A stretch of 64,000 nt of DNA from Homalodisca vitripennis (GCF_021130785.1 NC_060211.1:25219001-25283000), one strand, 5' to 3'. Positions 1-13,274 are shown, numbered from the stretch's first letter. A program made the numbers and translations. The notes: a model not told the origin generated them from the sequence alone.

Positions 1-3000
1 TTCCGATCTAACTTTTTACCGGTTATCTATTAATCTATATGGGTTCTGGGACTGATCAAATACCTTTTCTATAATATTAAAATCATATGACTTACAGTAG
101 AATACCCCAAAGAATTATGCCGTACTAATATGGGATTGACAGAGACTAAAGTATGTTTTCCCGGCTTTCTCTCATGACTCATTCCGTGGCTTCACGACCA
201 CGACTACGAAAGTCTTAGATAATTTAAAAGATTTAGGTAGTCTGTCAGTTGCTAAAATTCATCATAGAGAGGCAACAGCCAAGTTTTTACTTTTGGGCCA
301 GCATTCTCCAACATTTATGTATAAAGTGCTCTCTATTTCGGTCTATTTCCTTCCAAAAGAGTTGTTGCCACTTTCAGCACTTCGAAAGTATAGTTTCTGG
401 AAACCTCTAAGGAAGCTTGCTGACTTATTTTTGTATCCTGAAGCTTGTAGCAAATAGTTCAAATCTACCCTGAGCTGACCTGAGAGATTACGTGTTACTG
501 AGCTGAGTAAAAAGTAGGCGAGGTTAATTACATAATACTGTTACCGGGGCCACGATGCATATCTTCATTTTGTCTCTTTTAAGCCTCATCCTTGGCTATG
601 CTGGTTTTTCTGGCTAACATGGCTATTATTTCGGTCACATATTACATTTCTGATTCATATAATAAATGAACCTCCGTGATATTTTAACCCGTGATATCTC
701 GTCCAGAGAGCCGTGTCAATTCCCTTTAGACTGCGCCGACTACGGAGGTTGGCTTTTTTTATCTTTCTTCGGTTATGAGCGCTTGTTGGGTACCACACGA
801 AAAGGAACACTAGTTAATTTGCCTAAATAAATTATAATAAATGTGTAGTGTTAAAAAATTATACGGTCATAAGCAACAACTTAACAGTTCAAGGCTATGA
901 AAACTAGAAATTGTTATGTTCAAAATAAATGCATCAGCGCAGGTTGATTGAATACATGCTTGTAAAACATCGCGGTTCACTGAACATATCCACCTCAGTA
1001 GCCTGCTAGTTCTTACGATGGAAACGGACCATCTTGTGGTGTTGATTTTTGAACAAGACACTCAATACAGAGAGTAGGGTGTATTAAACATCGATGAACA
1101 TTTTTGTCACAAACACATAGACACAGCCAACGAGACCCTTTTCCAAGCCAATTATTGGCTCCGCGTAACCTTTTTTGCTTTTTTCGCCATAGAGAAAAAA
1201 CTATTTCGGCCCACGTTACATTCAATAAGAACAAATCAATGTGCTATCAGCATAGCTGATTTCATGACTCCGTCAAACGTTTTTATTTTTCACCGTTTTC
1301 GAAATTGGTTGATTTGACTGGACATCCGCATGTCATATATGTATAAAGTTTGGAATTAATTAGAAATTGTTAGTACTCCATTAAAATTAGATACCGGAAT
1401 CACCAGTTGGCTGCCGCGCTTTCAGATTATATTTGACAAAATTAATCACTAAAAATAGAATTAAGATAATAATGTTTAATTATTTGGTCTGATAACCTCA
1501 TAACTGGTATCAAATTATATTAGTTCGCTAGTAAAATTGTATTGTAAAATTAATTGAGATTCTAAGAGCGGAGTAGATTACAAATTAGGTTTTGAAGACC
1601 GATTCCAATGATGACTCTATAAATTGTGTATTGAACTATTTCTGCAATAATTGTCATCAATACATTTTGTCTACACTTGACACCATGAGTTCTTCAGTAA
1701 ATAAGGAGTAAGTATAATTAATTTTAGTACGTTTAAACTGTTAAATTACCTTAAGTAAAATTTAAGTTACAGTATTTTATAATATTTTTCAGGGGGTTTT
1801 GAGCTAGATTTAGCATTTTTTTCTTGTAACCCAACCTATTATGTTGCTTGTTTAGAGAACTGCATCCTTAGCCCATGACTAAAGAGTTCTTTATTTTAGG
1901 ATGAGATGATGTGAAATTTTAGATTAGCCTAATAGAGGGAATTTTTTAAATTGATATGGTGATTCCTGTATTAGGGGTAGACTTACACCCATTTCCCACG
2001 ATGCACATTTTTAATTTGCGGGTGTATTTTTTATATCCTTTCAATTAAATAGGCTACAATATAATTGATCGAGTCACCACCCCCTATTGATTTTATATTT
2101 TTACTTACGGGTTTTAGGCTACTTTCTCAAAATACCCATACAGTGAATAGGTTTTTTGAAAATAGTGATTCCCAGGCTTTAGGATTTCACATGATGCATG
2201 TTTAATGTAATTTTGAAGGTTAGTCTATACAGAGAACTATAGTACAACATGGGCTTACCCATGAGTTTGGGGGAGGATTACTATGTCACCTATTTTTAAA
2301 AGTTGTCCGATTTAGATCAAATATTTCTAAAAAAGGATCTTTTTTCTTGAAAACCCACCACACAATTTTTATTACCCAGACTATGGGGGTGTTAGAAAAC
2401 GTCACGAACCACTAGACTAAAGGGGTGTGAGGGTATGTATGAATTCCATTAAAATAAAAATGTACAAATATGTAAACACAGAATAGGTAATAAAACATCC
2501 CACAACCATATAGCCTATGAACCCCAATTTTGAATTTGTTGAGTTGCATAATATTGTGAAACATTTTGCTATTCATCAAGAAACGTTTTTACCACAACAC
2601 TAAAAGAGTTACATACAAATATATGGTAATTGTAAACTTAATGGGTGGAGTGGTAAAATGTGAATTTCGTGTTATTAACTTATTGCTATCGTCCTCCTGA
2701 ACAAAACAATATACGGTTTCAATTGGTGGAAATGGCATATAATGAACTTATAGAACATTTAAAGTACAACTACTTTTCTCAAGTGGGGTAATTTTTCGTT
2801 GTTCTACGAGGGTCATGCAGTTTTGTTATGATCGTAAGTCAACATAGTATTGGTTGCCGTTATGCCATCTTTGTATACGTACAATAACAATTATGTTGAA
2901 ATCAGGGGAATTTGACCCAAATAAAAGACGTTTTTGTTAATTTAGATCTTCTAAGAATAAAAGTCCATATCAGCCTAATACAAGTGCCTCCAGCCATATA

Positions 3001-3780
3001 TGCTGATGGCAACATACGAAAAGTGTCCTCTTAAGTATTTATCAGTAACAAATCAAATTCTAAATGGTCCGATGATAAATGCCTTCGGCATTTCACTGTT
3101 GTCACAACTTGATAAAACAAACACATATTGTAAATTCACTAACCTAACTCAACTATCAACCTAACTTCCTACTATCTTGCAAGAAAAGTAGTTCCACTGT
3201 TAATGCTCTAAAATTCATATGTGTCATTTTCATACCCTAAACCCTTATGTTATTTGTTCAGTAGGACATTATCAATAGCTTAGTAACTAGAATATCGTTT
3301 TCGGTGTTTACAAAAATAAATTTGAAAATAATGCATAAAAATGTAATTAAACTTTCTACATACAAATAAATAGTGTAAAAAAACCAACACAAGTTTGATA
3401 AATAAGTAAATCTAACTTAATCATAACTTCATATGTACGTTTACATATTTGACATAATATCTTCTGATCACATAAAAATATTTTCTCAATTTAAAAGTAA
3501 CGATTATACAATTAACTTATATACTGTCACTTTGAAAAAGTATGATAACCGATTAAAAAAAAATTAATAAGTGTCCTAGTAAGTTGATAACTGTTGTAAT
3601 TTTAATCAAACACGTAATTAAATTTCAAATCTAATTAACATGCAGCAGTTGGGTAATTGTCATTGTTATCGAAAAGGCAGTGAAGTTTACAGCACGGGAC
3701 AGTTGATGCTTAACTAAGTGGTTCTGACCACAGTAACAAAAATCTCATAAAAATGGCTATCCAAAGTTTTTCAGCAAACT
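1..3780. other. AT-rich stretch without a recognised gene
   Basis: No reading frame here resembles a known family and no long open frame exists. The sequence is AT-rich intergenic or intronic DNA. One short candidate first exon at 1685-1707 (ATG followed by a strong GTAAGT donor) is discussed in the findings. No tandem repeat or inverted-repeat element was recognised. Confidence 0.5.
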
Positions 3781-4720
3781 CACTCATGTCTTCTTCGGAT
3801 GACAGATGAGACTCGGTGCATGTGACACAAATAGCAGGAGCATTGTGCTCTCTAAAAACAAAATTTTTGAACTCTGGGTCTTCGAGAGGCTATGTTTTCT
3901 CCAATTGCAGCTGTAGCATCTAGCTGATTGAACGTCTTCGGGCAGGGCAGTTCTTGTTGGATGTGGATCATCAATCTCCATTATTTGGCAAATTCTCTGC
4001 TTTACGTTAGCTGGTGTACTCCTGATACTAATTCTTGAGCACATATGCTCTTGGCACAACTCCTTAGCTAAAAAGATTCTTCTTTCATTTTGGGTTGTTT
4101 GGTGTTTTTGTTCAGTAGTATGAAGGTATTTAGTGCTCCTATGTCAAATAGAGAGTAGAAAATTCGCATGGGCCAGGTATTACACACTCAAGCAGTCGAG
4201 TAACACTTTATACTTGTAAACTGTGGTAACTCCACCCTTACTGCTGTTGTAGAACAAGACAGTTTCAAGTTTGCCAACTGTTGGAGAGTTCGGGTTGTTG
4301 TCAACTGTATCATCATTGTGCAGAGTTGATGCAGGTACAACATGCTTTTCTTTGTTAGAGGCAAAGAAAAAAAATGATGTATTTGTCTTTGAAAGCGAAC
4401 ATTGAACTGTACATGGATCTGTGCTTTGTTTCCAAAAATGCACTTTGAATCTCCCGTTTGTTCTTTCTCAGAGTACTGACCAAAATAAGGCGATGGTCAT
4501 TCATTAGGTCGAAGCATAATGGTACAGAGCAGAACCACTTGTCTACAGTGACATTCCTTCCAGATTTTGATATGGGCTCATGTCATCGGTGTACACCACT
4601 TGAAGCTGAGTTGTCTATTTGGTAAGGACAAGGGGTTGGTCTTGTCGCATATATTTCAAGGTTTTAGGTATAAAATGTTTTTGCACAAACTAACGCATAC
4701 ATTTTTAGCTCATATTTTCC

Positions 4721-4728
<8 letters not shown>

Positions 4729-4776
<48 letters not shown>
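4729..4776 (+). repeat. poly-T tract (48 nt) inside the piggyBac pseudogene
   Basis: An uninterrupted run of T from 4729 to 4776, which is poly-A in the orientation of the transposase. It falls between the RGRCSFRQ and KPGKYELKM blocks, where the family normally has only a few residues (typically tyrosine, isoleucine, proline), so it is an insertion or expansion inside the old coding sequence. Confidence 0.9.
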
Positions 4777-4777
<1 letters not shown>

Positions 4778-5367
4778 TCGAAAACTGCATCTTCCACGAA
4801 GTGAGTTCCACACTTCATCTAAAGTTACCAACTCGCTCAGTCTGTAGTGGAGTTTACAATTTTCAACGAATTCTTCAAACATCCCTTATTCGGGCCAAAT
4901 TGTCAAGATTCTGTATAACTTCTCTGCTCGTGATGTTACCGAACTGCATTGCAGTGAGTAGGAACTTGAATCCTTTGATAGACATTGGGCATCAAATAAT
5001 TCTACTACCCCAAATCCATCAATGCTCCATAGATCTTAAAGTTGCTGGTGTGAAGAATTCTAACACCAGCTATTAAATGCCAAATACACATATAATTTTC
5101 TCTTGTGTGGTTTCTTTTGTGTGTCTCTTAAGACTATAATATTGCTTGTTGCTATTAGTCGATTATGTTTGAAATAAAATCATATATTCTGTAAAAAAAC
5201 AAGTTCTAAAATCTAGTCGAGTTTTGGCGTCTTTTGATTAACCAACAGAGTAAACCCATCCTCATTCGTAATTATGTTTCTTGAAGGTCTTCTATGTTCA
5301 TGTTTTGGTTGCATATCGCATAACTATTTAAAAGGACTCTGAATAAGGATATTTTCAAGGTCATCAA

Positions 5368-5398
5368 AATCGTCTGATATTCTATATATCAGACGATT
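5368..5398. repeat. perfect 13-bp hairpin
   Basis: AATCGTCTGATAT at 5368-5380 and its exact reverse complement at 5386-5398 are separated by a 5-nt loop. It lies over the N-terminal part of the decayed piggyBac coding sequence, so it may be chance or a small rearrangement of that copy. It is followed by AT-rich DNA and no T-run terminator. Confidence 0.6.
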
Positions 5399-5400
5399 AT

Positions 5401-6950
5401 AAATATAGTAATATGTATTTATTCCTTCCATTATGTTACATAGTTTTGTACACAATCCAAAAATTTAGTTCTGAATTTCTAGCCATCGAATCAAGTAGAG
5501 ATGGCTAGCACCAAAAAATTCTCTTATAGTCTAAATAAACTTGATAACTTGGTGGTCCCACTGCAGTGTTCACAAACGAAATAAAAAAATAAAATAAATT
5601 ACTAATATTAAAATACAATTTATTACAAACCCAAGAAATGAAGTATTCTATAATACCAATTAATATGTTTTTGTGTATAATAAGAATTTTAAGATACAGC
5701 AGTACAAAATATAAAAACAAAAGAATAAATGCATCCAGGTTTCATAAAAAAAATCAAACGTCAGTGCAGAATCTAAAAAAACCTTTTTACCTATAAAGAA
5801 TAAAGGTTTTTTCCCGAAACATAGTTTTATTAATATTTGGTCTTATGGAAAAACAGCTATAAGCTTTATATCTTCTGTAAATACAGCACCTTTTTTCATG
5901 CTACTTGAATGTCATTGTCTTTCAACTCTTGAGAAAAGATGACGAACTTCTTCAAGTTATATTGCCATATGATACTATTCTCTTGTTGTACTTCATGTTT
6001 ACCCATAAGACCAATGAAAAAATATTTGCTAACGCTTAGTCAAATCCCATGCAGTGACATACACCATAACCGAACTCAGTGTTGTTAATATAAAAAATAA
6101 AGCTTCATGCAAACTTTCAAGTCACCAGATCAGTTTCGTTTTCGAAAATATCTTGCGGATAAACAGACATACCAGGCAGAAATGAAAATTTTCCAACCCT
6201 ATAAGTGGTTAGGCTTTTGCTAAGACTCAGCCAAATAGACCTGTCTGAGTTCCATTGAAAACATTAGATCAAGTTCATTTTAAAATAAAGAAATATAGGC
6301 TAAAACATTTTAAACAAATTTTTGTCTTAAATGCATAAGTGTTTTTGTCTGTTTCAGTCTGAAGATTGCTCCGGGGGCGAGTAGTATTGTGTAGAAAGCA
6401 AGCTCAGAGGAAATATAACTGTGGGGAGTATGGACAGTTAATACATCATTAAAGCTTCGCTTATAGCTGAGGCTGGTCCTATAATGATCGGAGAGGAGAA
6501 CAATATCATTGAGGAGCAAACTTCGATTTCATTTACACGTGAGACAATGTTTATTTCATTATTGTTTTGCACAACACTTGTGTTTAAGAATTGTCAGTAA
6601 ATACTTTACATAAAGTGTAAAACTATCTCTGTGGGAAAAAGTAAAGAGTTTTATTGTGGTAGATGTAGGCTTTTCTGTTACAACATTCAATGATTCATAT
6701 TCCTCAATTTGATTTTAGACACTACCCATAGTTCTAACATGATCCTTGGAACTCTGGCACCATGATATTTGGTTTGCTGATGAGATAAAACGTTAGACTT
6801 TTGTATTATTTTATCAATCTTTTTCTTTATCTAATATTTGTTAAATCTTATTATTGTGCTATTCACTAATTTGCATGCCTATTAAGATCTCTTGAACTTG
6901 TCTAACTTAGGACTAATGGTAAAGAATAAATTGAAACATAAGCAATTGAC
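5401..6950. other. AT-rich stretch, nothing recognised
   Basis: No protein family, RNA gene or clear repeat was recognised. Short open frames on both strands are AT-rich and unlike any family known to me. Confidence 0.5.
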
Positions 6951-6954
6951 ACTT

Positions 6955-7975
6955 AGTAAAGTATATATTTGTGCTCTCCTATTCCCAATACCAGTAAATT
7001 TTTAAAGTCAAACAAAATAAATTTTATTTGCAATTTGGTCATTCTCTAGATCATGAACATTTGTTCTGCCATTTTATTTAAAACCCAAGTTGTTCTTAAA
7101 TGGATACGATTTAAAAGTATATATTTGTGCCCTCCTATTCAATACAGTAAATTTTTAAGTCAAACAAATAAATTTTATTGCAAATTTGGTCCTTCTCTTG
7201 ATTATGAACATTTGTTCTGCCATTTAAATCCCAGTTACGTCTTTAAAGGGATCGATTTAAAAGTAGATATTTGTGCGCCTATTCCATACCGATAAATTGT
7301 TACCGTAACTATTTTTTAAAAGTCCAAACAAATAAATTTTATTGCAATTTGGTCCTTCTCTTGTTTATGAACATTTGTTCTGCCATTTTAAACCCAGTTA
7401 TTCTTAAAGGGATCCGATTTAAAAGTATATTATTTGTGCCTCCTATTCAATACTGTACATTTTTAAAGTCAAAACAAATAAAATTTTATTGCAATTTGGT
7501 CCTTCTCTTGATTATGAACATTTGTTCTGCATTTTAAAACCCAGTTATTTCTTTAAAGGGATCCGCCCCCTCCCCCCCTTTTTCCCCCCCTCCCCCTCCT
7601 CCCCCCCCCCCCCCCCCCCCCCACCCCCCCCTCCCCCCCCTCCCCCCTTCCCCCCCCCCCCCCTATCCCCCCCTTCCCCCCAGTATAGTATATATTTGTC
7701 CTCCTATTCCATACAGTAAATTTTTAAAGTCAAAACAAATAAATTTTATTGCTATTTGGTCCTTCTCTTGGATTATGAACATTTGTTCTGCCATTTTAAA
7801 CCAGTTATTCTTAAAGGGATCCGATTTTAAAAGTATATATTTGTGCCTCCTATTCAATACTGTACATTTTTAAAGTCAAACTAATTAAATTTTATTGCAA
7901 TTTGGTCCTTCTCTTGATTCATGAACATTTGTTCTGCCATTTTTAAACCCAGTTATTCCTAAAGGGATCCGATGT
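6955..7975. repeat. tandem array, ~150-bp unit, about six copies
   Basis: The phrase GAACATTTGTTCTGCC recurs near 7050, 7207, 7369, 7518, 7779 and 7923. Each copy is followed by a GTTATTCTTAAAGGGATCCG-like segment and preceded by AAATAAATTTTATTGCAATT. The spacing is roughly 150 bp, and 261 bp across the poly-C island at 7564-7681. Copies differ mainly by single-base insertions and deletions in homopolymers. The unit has no coding potential; the open frames across it are by-products of the repeat. Confidence 0.9.
7564..7681 (+). repeat. poly-C/T island inside the tandem array
   Basis: About 118 bases almost entirely C with a few T and one A interrupt one unit of the AT-rich array exactly after GGGATCCG. 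Nothing comparable is present in the other units. It could be a genuine low-complexity insertion, but a read or gap-filling artefact is at least as likely. Confidence 0.85.
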
Positions 7976-8209
7976 AATGAGTTTCTACTGTAAATTTAGT
8001 TAATATGGAGTCCAATTTGTAGGACTATATAATGCCTTTGTCAAACACCATTTCACGTAATTTCATGACTGTGTTTGTTTAATTATGTCAGCTGCCTCCG
8101 AGCAGATTATTTGTTTATTTTCTTTTACCCAATTGCAGTGCTGCCAGTGAACATGAATAAGATTAATTGCTCTATGCCTTATTTACTCCAAAAAACAGTT
8201 TTTTACTGC

Positions 8210-11200
8210 ATTCAAATTCAAATTCAAAATTTCTTTATTCAGCCAGTGTAACAGATTACACAGAATAGCGTCACAATAAAATCTCAATATAAATTTATAA
8301 TTGCTATATTTAAAACATAAAAATCAGTTTGACACTCACTGAAAAAGTTAAGATTTGGCTATGTAGCCTTCTACTAGAGTAAGTTATTTAAAACAAATTT
8401 TTAAATCAAGACAGTTATTAGTTAAGGTAATTATTAGGTAATTTAAGGGGATTTATACATTTCTAAACATACCCAACAATACTTAAATGTTACTTACATA
8501 TTGAAACAAAAAAAGTCTTCAACAGAACTACAAGGATAATGTTAATAAATAATTTTTAAGTAGTTTTTTTGAATTTTTCATAATTTTGCTCATTTTTGAA
8601 TATTGAGAGGAAGGTTAAACAAAAATTTTGTGCCAATGAAACAGTTTTTTTTCTTTTCATAAAAACTTCAGCCTATGTTGTTCCACACATATCTGCTACG
8701 TCTTAAAATTATGATCATGATGATTTAATAATACTTAATATGGGTTGTTGTATTTTTTTACGTATAAAAACAGTTTCATAAATGTATAGATCATATACAG
8801 TTAAAATTTGAAGATAGAGAAAAGTATGGTTTCACTGTATCTCTTTGTTTTAGGTTAAAAATTATTTCTTAGAGCTTTTTTTTGTTGTAATAAGATCTGT
8901 CCAAGATTTCTTTTCGTTGTGGCTCCGTATATTCCTATATTGTAAGACATATGGGAATTTACCATAGCAAAGTAGATGGCTTTTCAATGTCTCAATGCTA
9001 CACACCTTGACATTTGGCGTAAAGCAAATAGACCGGAGGACATTTTTTTAACCACATAATCAAACATGTTTCTCCCAACCCAAATTCCGATGCTACTAAT
9101 ATTATTCCAAGAAACTTTGTATTGTTCTTACTTGATTCAATTTTGAATTTTCTAAATATATGTTTAGGCTCAAATTGTAATCTTGATTGTTTAGTACTGA
9201 AACGATATACAAAATTTGATTTATTTGGGTTTAGCAAGAGATTTTGGAAACTCAGGAAATCTTTAACAGTTAAAAGGTTTAAAAAGACAATAAGCTCAAT
9301 GTCTTTCCTGTTTATTACCTGAAACCTAATACTTGCATCTATATCATCAGCATAAAGGCATATTGAGCCTCCACTGGAAACCGTCCCATGGAGCCCCTTT
9401 AAATAACAGAGAAATAAAAGAGGGCCCAGGATAGAACCTTGAGAGAACGCCATGTTTAACTATTTTAAATTTTGACAAAAAATAGGTTCTAATGTAATTA
9501 TATTGACTTCCAGCATAGTTTGTTAAAATGTGTTGGATTTGAGTACACTGCTGTCTATTCTTCAAATATGACCTAAACCAATTGTATTCCTTGCCTTTTA
9601 TATTAAAAATCACTAAGGACAATAAGCAACCCATCATGTGACACACGGTCGAATGCTTTGGTAAGATCAAGAAAAATTCCAATAACTTTTTCATTTCTGT
9701 CAATTGAGTCTATAATCGATTCAATAAATTTAACACTTGCTGTAGTGTGGATCATGCCTGGTCGAAAACCCTTGTTGCTCGTTATCAAGTAACTGATTTA
9801 GTTCCAAATATTTCATAAGGCTGGTTATAAACTACTTTTTCATAAACCGTGAGAATACGGGTACAACAATGATATAGGTCTGAAAACTTGATGGGTCATT
9901 TGTGTTTCCTTTTTTTATGAAGAGGTATTACCTTAGCATTTTTAATTGACATGGGGAAAAAACCAGAAATTAATGATGAATTAATAATGTGCGCGTGTGA
10001 GTGGCCTGGAGATGAGGCGGGGGGGAACGATTGTTTTACCAAAGCCATTGGAATTATCATCAATACCAGTTGAAATTTATTTTTAAATGTCTTAAACAAT
10101 TTTTTTTTAACTGCATCTTCATTAACAGATTCAAAAGTGAATTTTCTTGAACTTTGTGTTTTAAAAAGACAACTCACTAACAATTTTTCGGTTGGATGTT
10201 GGGAATTTACTAAATTATCTACAGCATTTACAAAATAATCATTAAAAATATTGCTGACAAGGTTTGGTTCTTGATACATGTTTTGCCCTCTACAACAATA
10301 TGTATATTGGTCATTTGTTTTAGTAGTGTTGTTCAAACTTCAGATTTTTATAAGTTTGCCATGTAGATTTTGATTTATTTGTAGAATTCATTATTTTATT
10401 ATCACAAAAACTGTTTTTTTTCAATTATCAATTTGCCAAATTTAACTTCTCTTTTTAACTGTTTAATTTTCTGTTTTAAAAACTCGGTTTTCAGCAATCT
10501 ATAACTCTTTTTCAAGTTTCAAAACAATTTCATCATTTTTAATTTTTACATCATTGAAATCCATTTAACATTGTTACGTTTTTTTTCTATTGTTAGTAGT
10601 TTGGGAAAGCTAGTTTCAAAGGCATAAGCATAAATTTACAATAAAAAAACATTGTATTTAGTTTCAACAGTAGCTGATTATAAACATCTAACACAATTTT
10701 CGTGTGCCAGAAGTTTAAAAACATTTAAATCTGTGTTAGCCTTCGTAAATTTCCTACAGTATTTTTTAGTTTTATGACCCAAACTCATTTTCCAAAACCA
10801 TAAATTTTCCAACAAACTGTCCATCATGGTCTGATAAGTGTGTTATTATACCCGATATTTTTAACTTTTTACATTTAATGTTAGTGATAAAGTTATCTAT
10901 TGCAGTTTCAGATTCTGATGTAACTCGGGTAGGGCAAATCTACTTTTATACTCGAGATCATAAGAACACAAAATATTAACAAAGGGCATTATAAGTTTTA
11001 TCCTTATTCAAAAACATTATAAGTTTAAGTCACCTGCACTAAGGATATTTTTGTATTTTTTTGCACAATAAATCACAAAGGAAATCAAATTTATAAAAAA
11101 CATAAGTTTCAAGTAAGCATTGTTGGGGGGGATCTGTATATACATACCAAGAGATAAATGAAAATGTGTTTACAGTTATTCTGATAAACACCGCATTCAA

Positions 11201-11530
11201 ATTCTTTCTCCACCAAAAAAGATTTTGTATGGTGGAATTGATACTTTTTTGACTCATTGATGCAATTTTTAACCTAATATCAATACACCACCGCCCAATG
11301 AATGACATCTACTAAAAAAGGAACAACTTTTTGTAATTTTGATACATTTAAATAAGTAATTTCTGTTGTCGGTTCATTTTATGTTCAGATATTGCGACAA
11401 TATCAGGTTGAATTTCCTCTAGATTAATTTTTAATATGTTTAGGCGTGTTGATGATAAATGTTGAACATATGTGATGTAGTATTTTAAGAGATTGAAGTT
11501 GAGTGCCGTTTAGATTATTGTATTAAATTG
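8210..11530 (-). mobile_element. non-LTR retrotransposon, nearly full length, frameshifted
   Basis: Read on the minus strand. An apurinic-type endonuclease begins near 11490 (VQHLSSTRLNILKINLEEI, then PDIVAISEHK) and carries SAGDLN near 11030 and THLSDHDGQ near 10825. A reverse transcriptase follows between 10340 and 8990. Its blocks are FPMSIKNAKVIPLHKK, LDLTKAFDRVSHDGLL, QGSILGPLLFL, and YADD near 9340. A C-terminal region (YFAMVNSHMSYNIGIYGATT) lies near 8900-8980. The 3' end is at about 8210, marked by an AATAAAG signal and a short TTTGAA-repeat tail. The order matches Jockey/CR1-type elements with endonuclease then RT in one ORF. Frames shift several times, so the copy cannot encode an intact protein. 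It lies just upstream of the recognised dynactin exons and may be intronic. Confidence 0.8.
8998..10336 (-). pseudogene. reverse transcriptase domain of the non-LTR element
   Basis: The RT palm and fingers are spread over three open segments: 9896-10336, 9603-9788 and 8998-9703 in overlapping frames. Visible motifs are an LDLTKAFDRVSHD block holding the first catalytic Asp, the QGSILGPLLF block, and YADD holding the catalytic pair. Order and spacing fit a non-LTR RT. At least two frameshifts separate the segments. Confidence 0.8.
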
Positions 11531-13205
11531 TAATAGTCATTACCAAAAGTATTATTGCTATTGTTATTAAAATACATTGAGTTTAAAATTGGTCTCTACC
11601 TTATTAACATCTATATCTAAAGATTATTATAAACAGATGCAGAAGCGGTTCTTCATTGTCATAAAACATTAGTGTAAACCTAAAGGAGAAGAAACCATTA
11701 AATCAATAACACTAGATTGACCCATGAATTTTTTCCACTTTTCACTGGCCACTTTCGTTCTAACATATCTAATGGTGCGATCTGCACTTGCAGTCCAAAG
11801 GTGTCTCAGTCGGTGAAGTAGTTTCCAACTGTTTTATTTGGACTGTCAAACGGTTGGTTCCTCGGCGTAGCTAACCTCACTTCGCTCGGATTCTGCTCAT
11901 CGCAAAAGGGTTTTGTTGGACATGAGATAATGCAGTCATCAAAAGAATTCAAACAATGGTTTGCTCTTCAAGATGATGTTGAAGGCTCTTCTTTTTGTGC
12001 TGTCATCATGGAATGTCCTTGAAGATGTTGGATGATGGTTTCCATCCTCTTCATAATAATCAGGATGCTAACCTAAAACACCTTGTATAATGTCTAATGT
12101 CTTGTTTGATCTTTCTTATAAGACACAATTGTGACTATCTACTCCAGAGGATTTTTGAATTCTATGAGATTTGATAAGAAATGATTCCAGTTGTGTTGTT
12201 ATCCCTAACACACGCCCATTGGTGAACAAATGAGCTGTTTGTGTCCTCTATTTATGAAGTCTGCAGTGTAGAATTGATGGGAAAGCTGTGTCATAGTCTG
12301 CAGAGGTTGGTTTCTCAAAAATGTTTTGTCTTTGTAACGAGAGACCATAAATACCAGCTTTGCCCTTTTCTTGTTGGTAGGTTAAGTGGGAAGAAGGAAT
12401 TTAAGAGATAGAGCGAGGTTGATGGCCTTGCCAAAGTTTCTGCCTCAAAAACTACTGCACGCCTGCTGTCATGTGTCTGTCCGATCCAATATCGCTGATA
12501 TACAATGGGCTGAAAAGGCTGTGTTAGGGGTCATTTCTGAATTTCTTTTATTATGCATGCAACTCAATTCTGTAAGAAATAATTACTTGGTGGTGAGAGT
12601 CGTGGCAAGTACATCACACTTAGCATTACGGTAAGGAAGCATCACTCGAGTAGGCCATTTCAAGGGTGAAGTCCCCATATATTTTTTTCGCTTTGTACTT
12701 GAAGTCATTTGTCCCTCATTAACCCTTAGATAGATGTTTGTTTGGCCCTGCTTCAATGACGTAGATGTGATTTTAATTAGTGTTGTATAAAATATTTAAT
12801 AAAGTTTGATTTTATAGTAGTGTGAGGTGAAAGTTACATCCTGTGGTAATTTTAAATACATAGTTCAGCTCAAAAAACTTTGAAGGTTTATCTTTTCTAA
12901 AGTAAAATTTAAATTGTAACTTTAAAAAACATTTTTGCAGAGTTCCCATAAACCCTATACTTTTTAATAAACACTAATGAACTTAAATTAGCAAATAATG
13001 ATAAAAAGTTTGTTTATTAGAGAGAACTAAATTTAATTAATTTATTAGCAAAAATAAATCTTGAGGAAGCCTTTTATCAGTAACACAAAGTTTTATATTT
13101 TTTATGGTACATGTTTTACTGTTTCTGTGAGAACTGAAAGTTTGCTATTTTCATACTAGGCACGTGACCCATATGACACTGCTCTTGGAACTCATATTTC
13201 AACAG
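11531..13205. other. unassigned stretch
   Basis: No family was recognised. The region 11750-12660 has somewhat higher GC and broken open frames on both strands (for example 12386-12634), which could be debris of an old transposon, but nothing matches a motif I can name. Confidence 0.4.
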
Positions 13206-13274
13206 TTCTGATAGCTGAGTGGATAAGGTGACTTCTCATAAGTCAAGGATCAGTGGTTCAAATTCCTGACAGAG
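13206..13274 (+). tRNA. tRNA-like sequence (tRNA pseudogene or SINE head)
   Basis: TAGCTGAGTGGATAAGG resembles an A box with D arm. It is followed by an anticodon-arm-like hairpin, TGACTTCTCATAAGTCA, whose loop contains CAT, and then by GGTTCAAATTCC, a good B box. The spacing fits a tRNA. The acceptor arms pair poorly and no CCA or T-run terminator is obvious, so a tRNA-derived SINE fragment or a pseudogene is more likely than a working methionine-like tRNA. Confidence 0.4.

Larger units (their letters stand above)
3780..5400 (-). pseudogene. decayed piggyBac-like transposase
   Basis: Read on the minus strand from about 5400 down to 3780, the pieces follow piggyBac transposase order. First comes an N-terminal stretch ending near IRRFDDLENILIQS, then FLLTAMQFGNITSREV. 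Next are FEEFVENCKLHYRLSELVT and RGRCSFRQ, then KPGKYELKMYALV (the block after the first catalytic Asp), RNVTVDKWFCSVPL (second Asp block) and YNSSKGGVTTVYKY (third Asp block; the family's usual GVDT is changed to GVTT). It ends in a Cys-rich C-terminus containing RCYSCNWRKHS. The pieces lie in several frames with stops and a 48-nt poly-T inside the coding region, so it is a dead copy. No terminal repeats or TTAA flanks were recognised. It is a different family from the intact piggyBac at 25923-28195. Confidence 0.75.

Noticed and set aside
7489..7719. Proline-rich open reading frame
   Set aside because: It is a translation of the poly-C island within a tandem array and has no start context or family.
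12386..12634. 82-codon plus-strand frame
   Set aside because: No family resemblance, no splice or start context, and the surrounding frames on both strands are broken.
13206..13274. Functional methionine tRNA
   Set aside because: A and B boxes are good but the acceptor stem pairs poorly and no terminator follows; kept only as a tRNA-like sequence.
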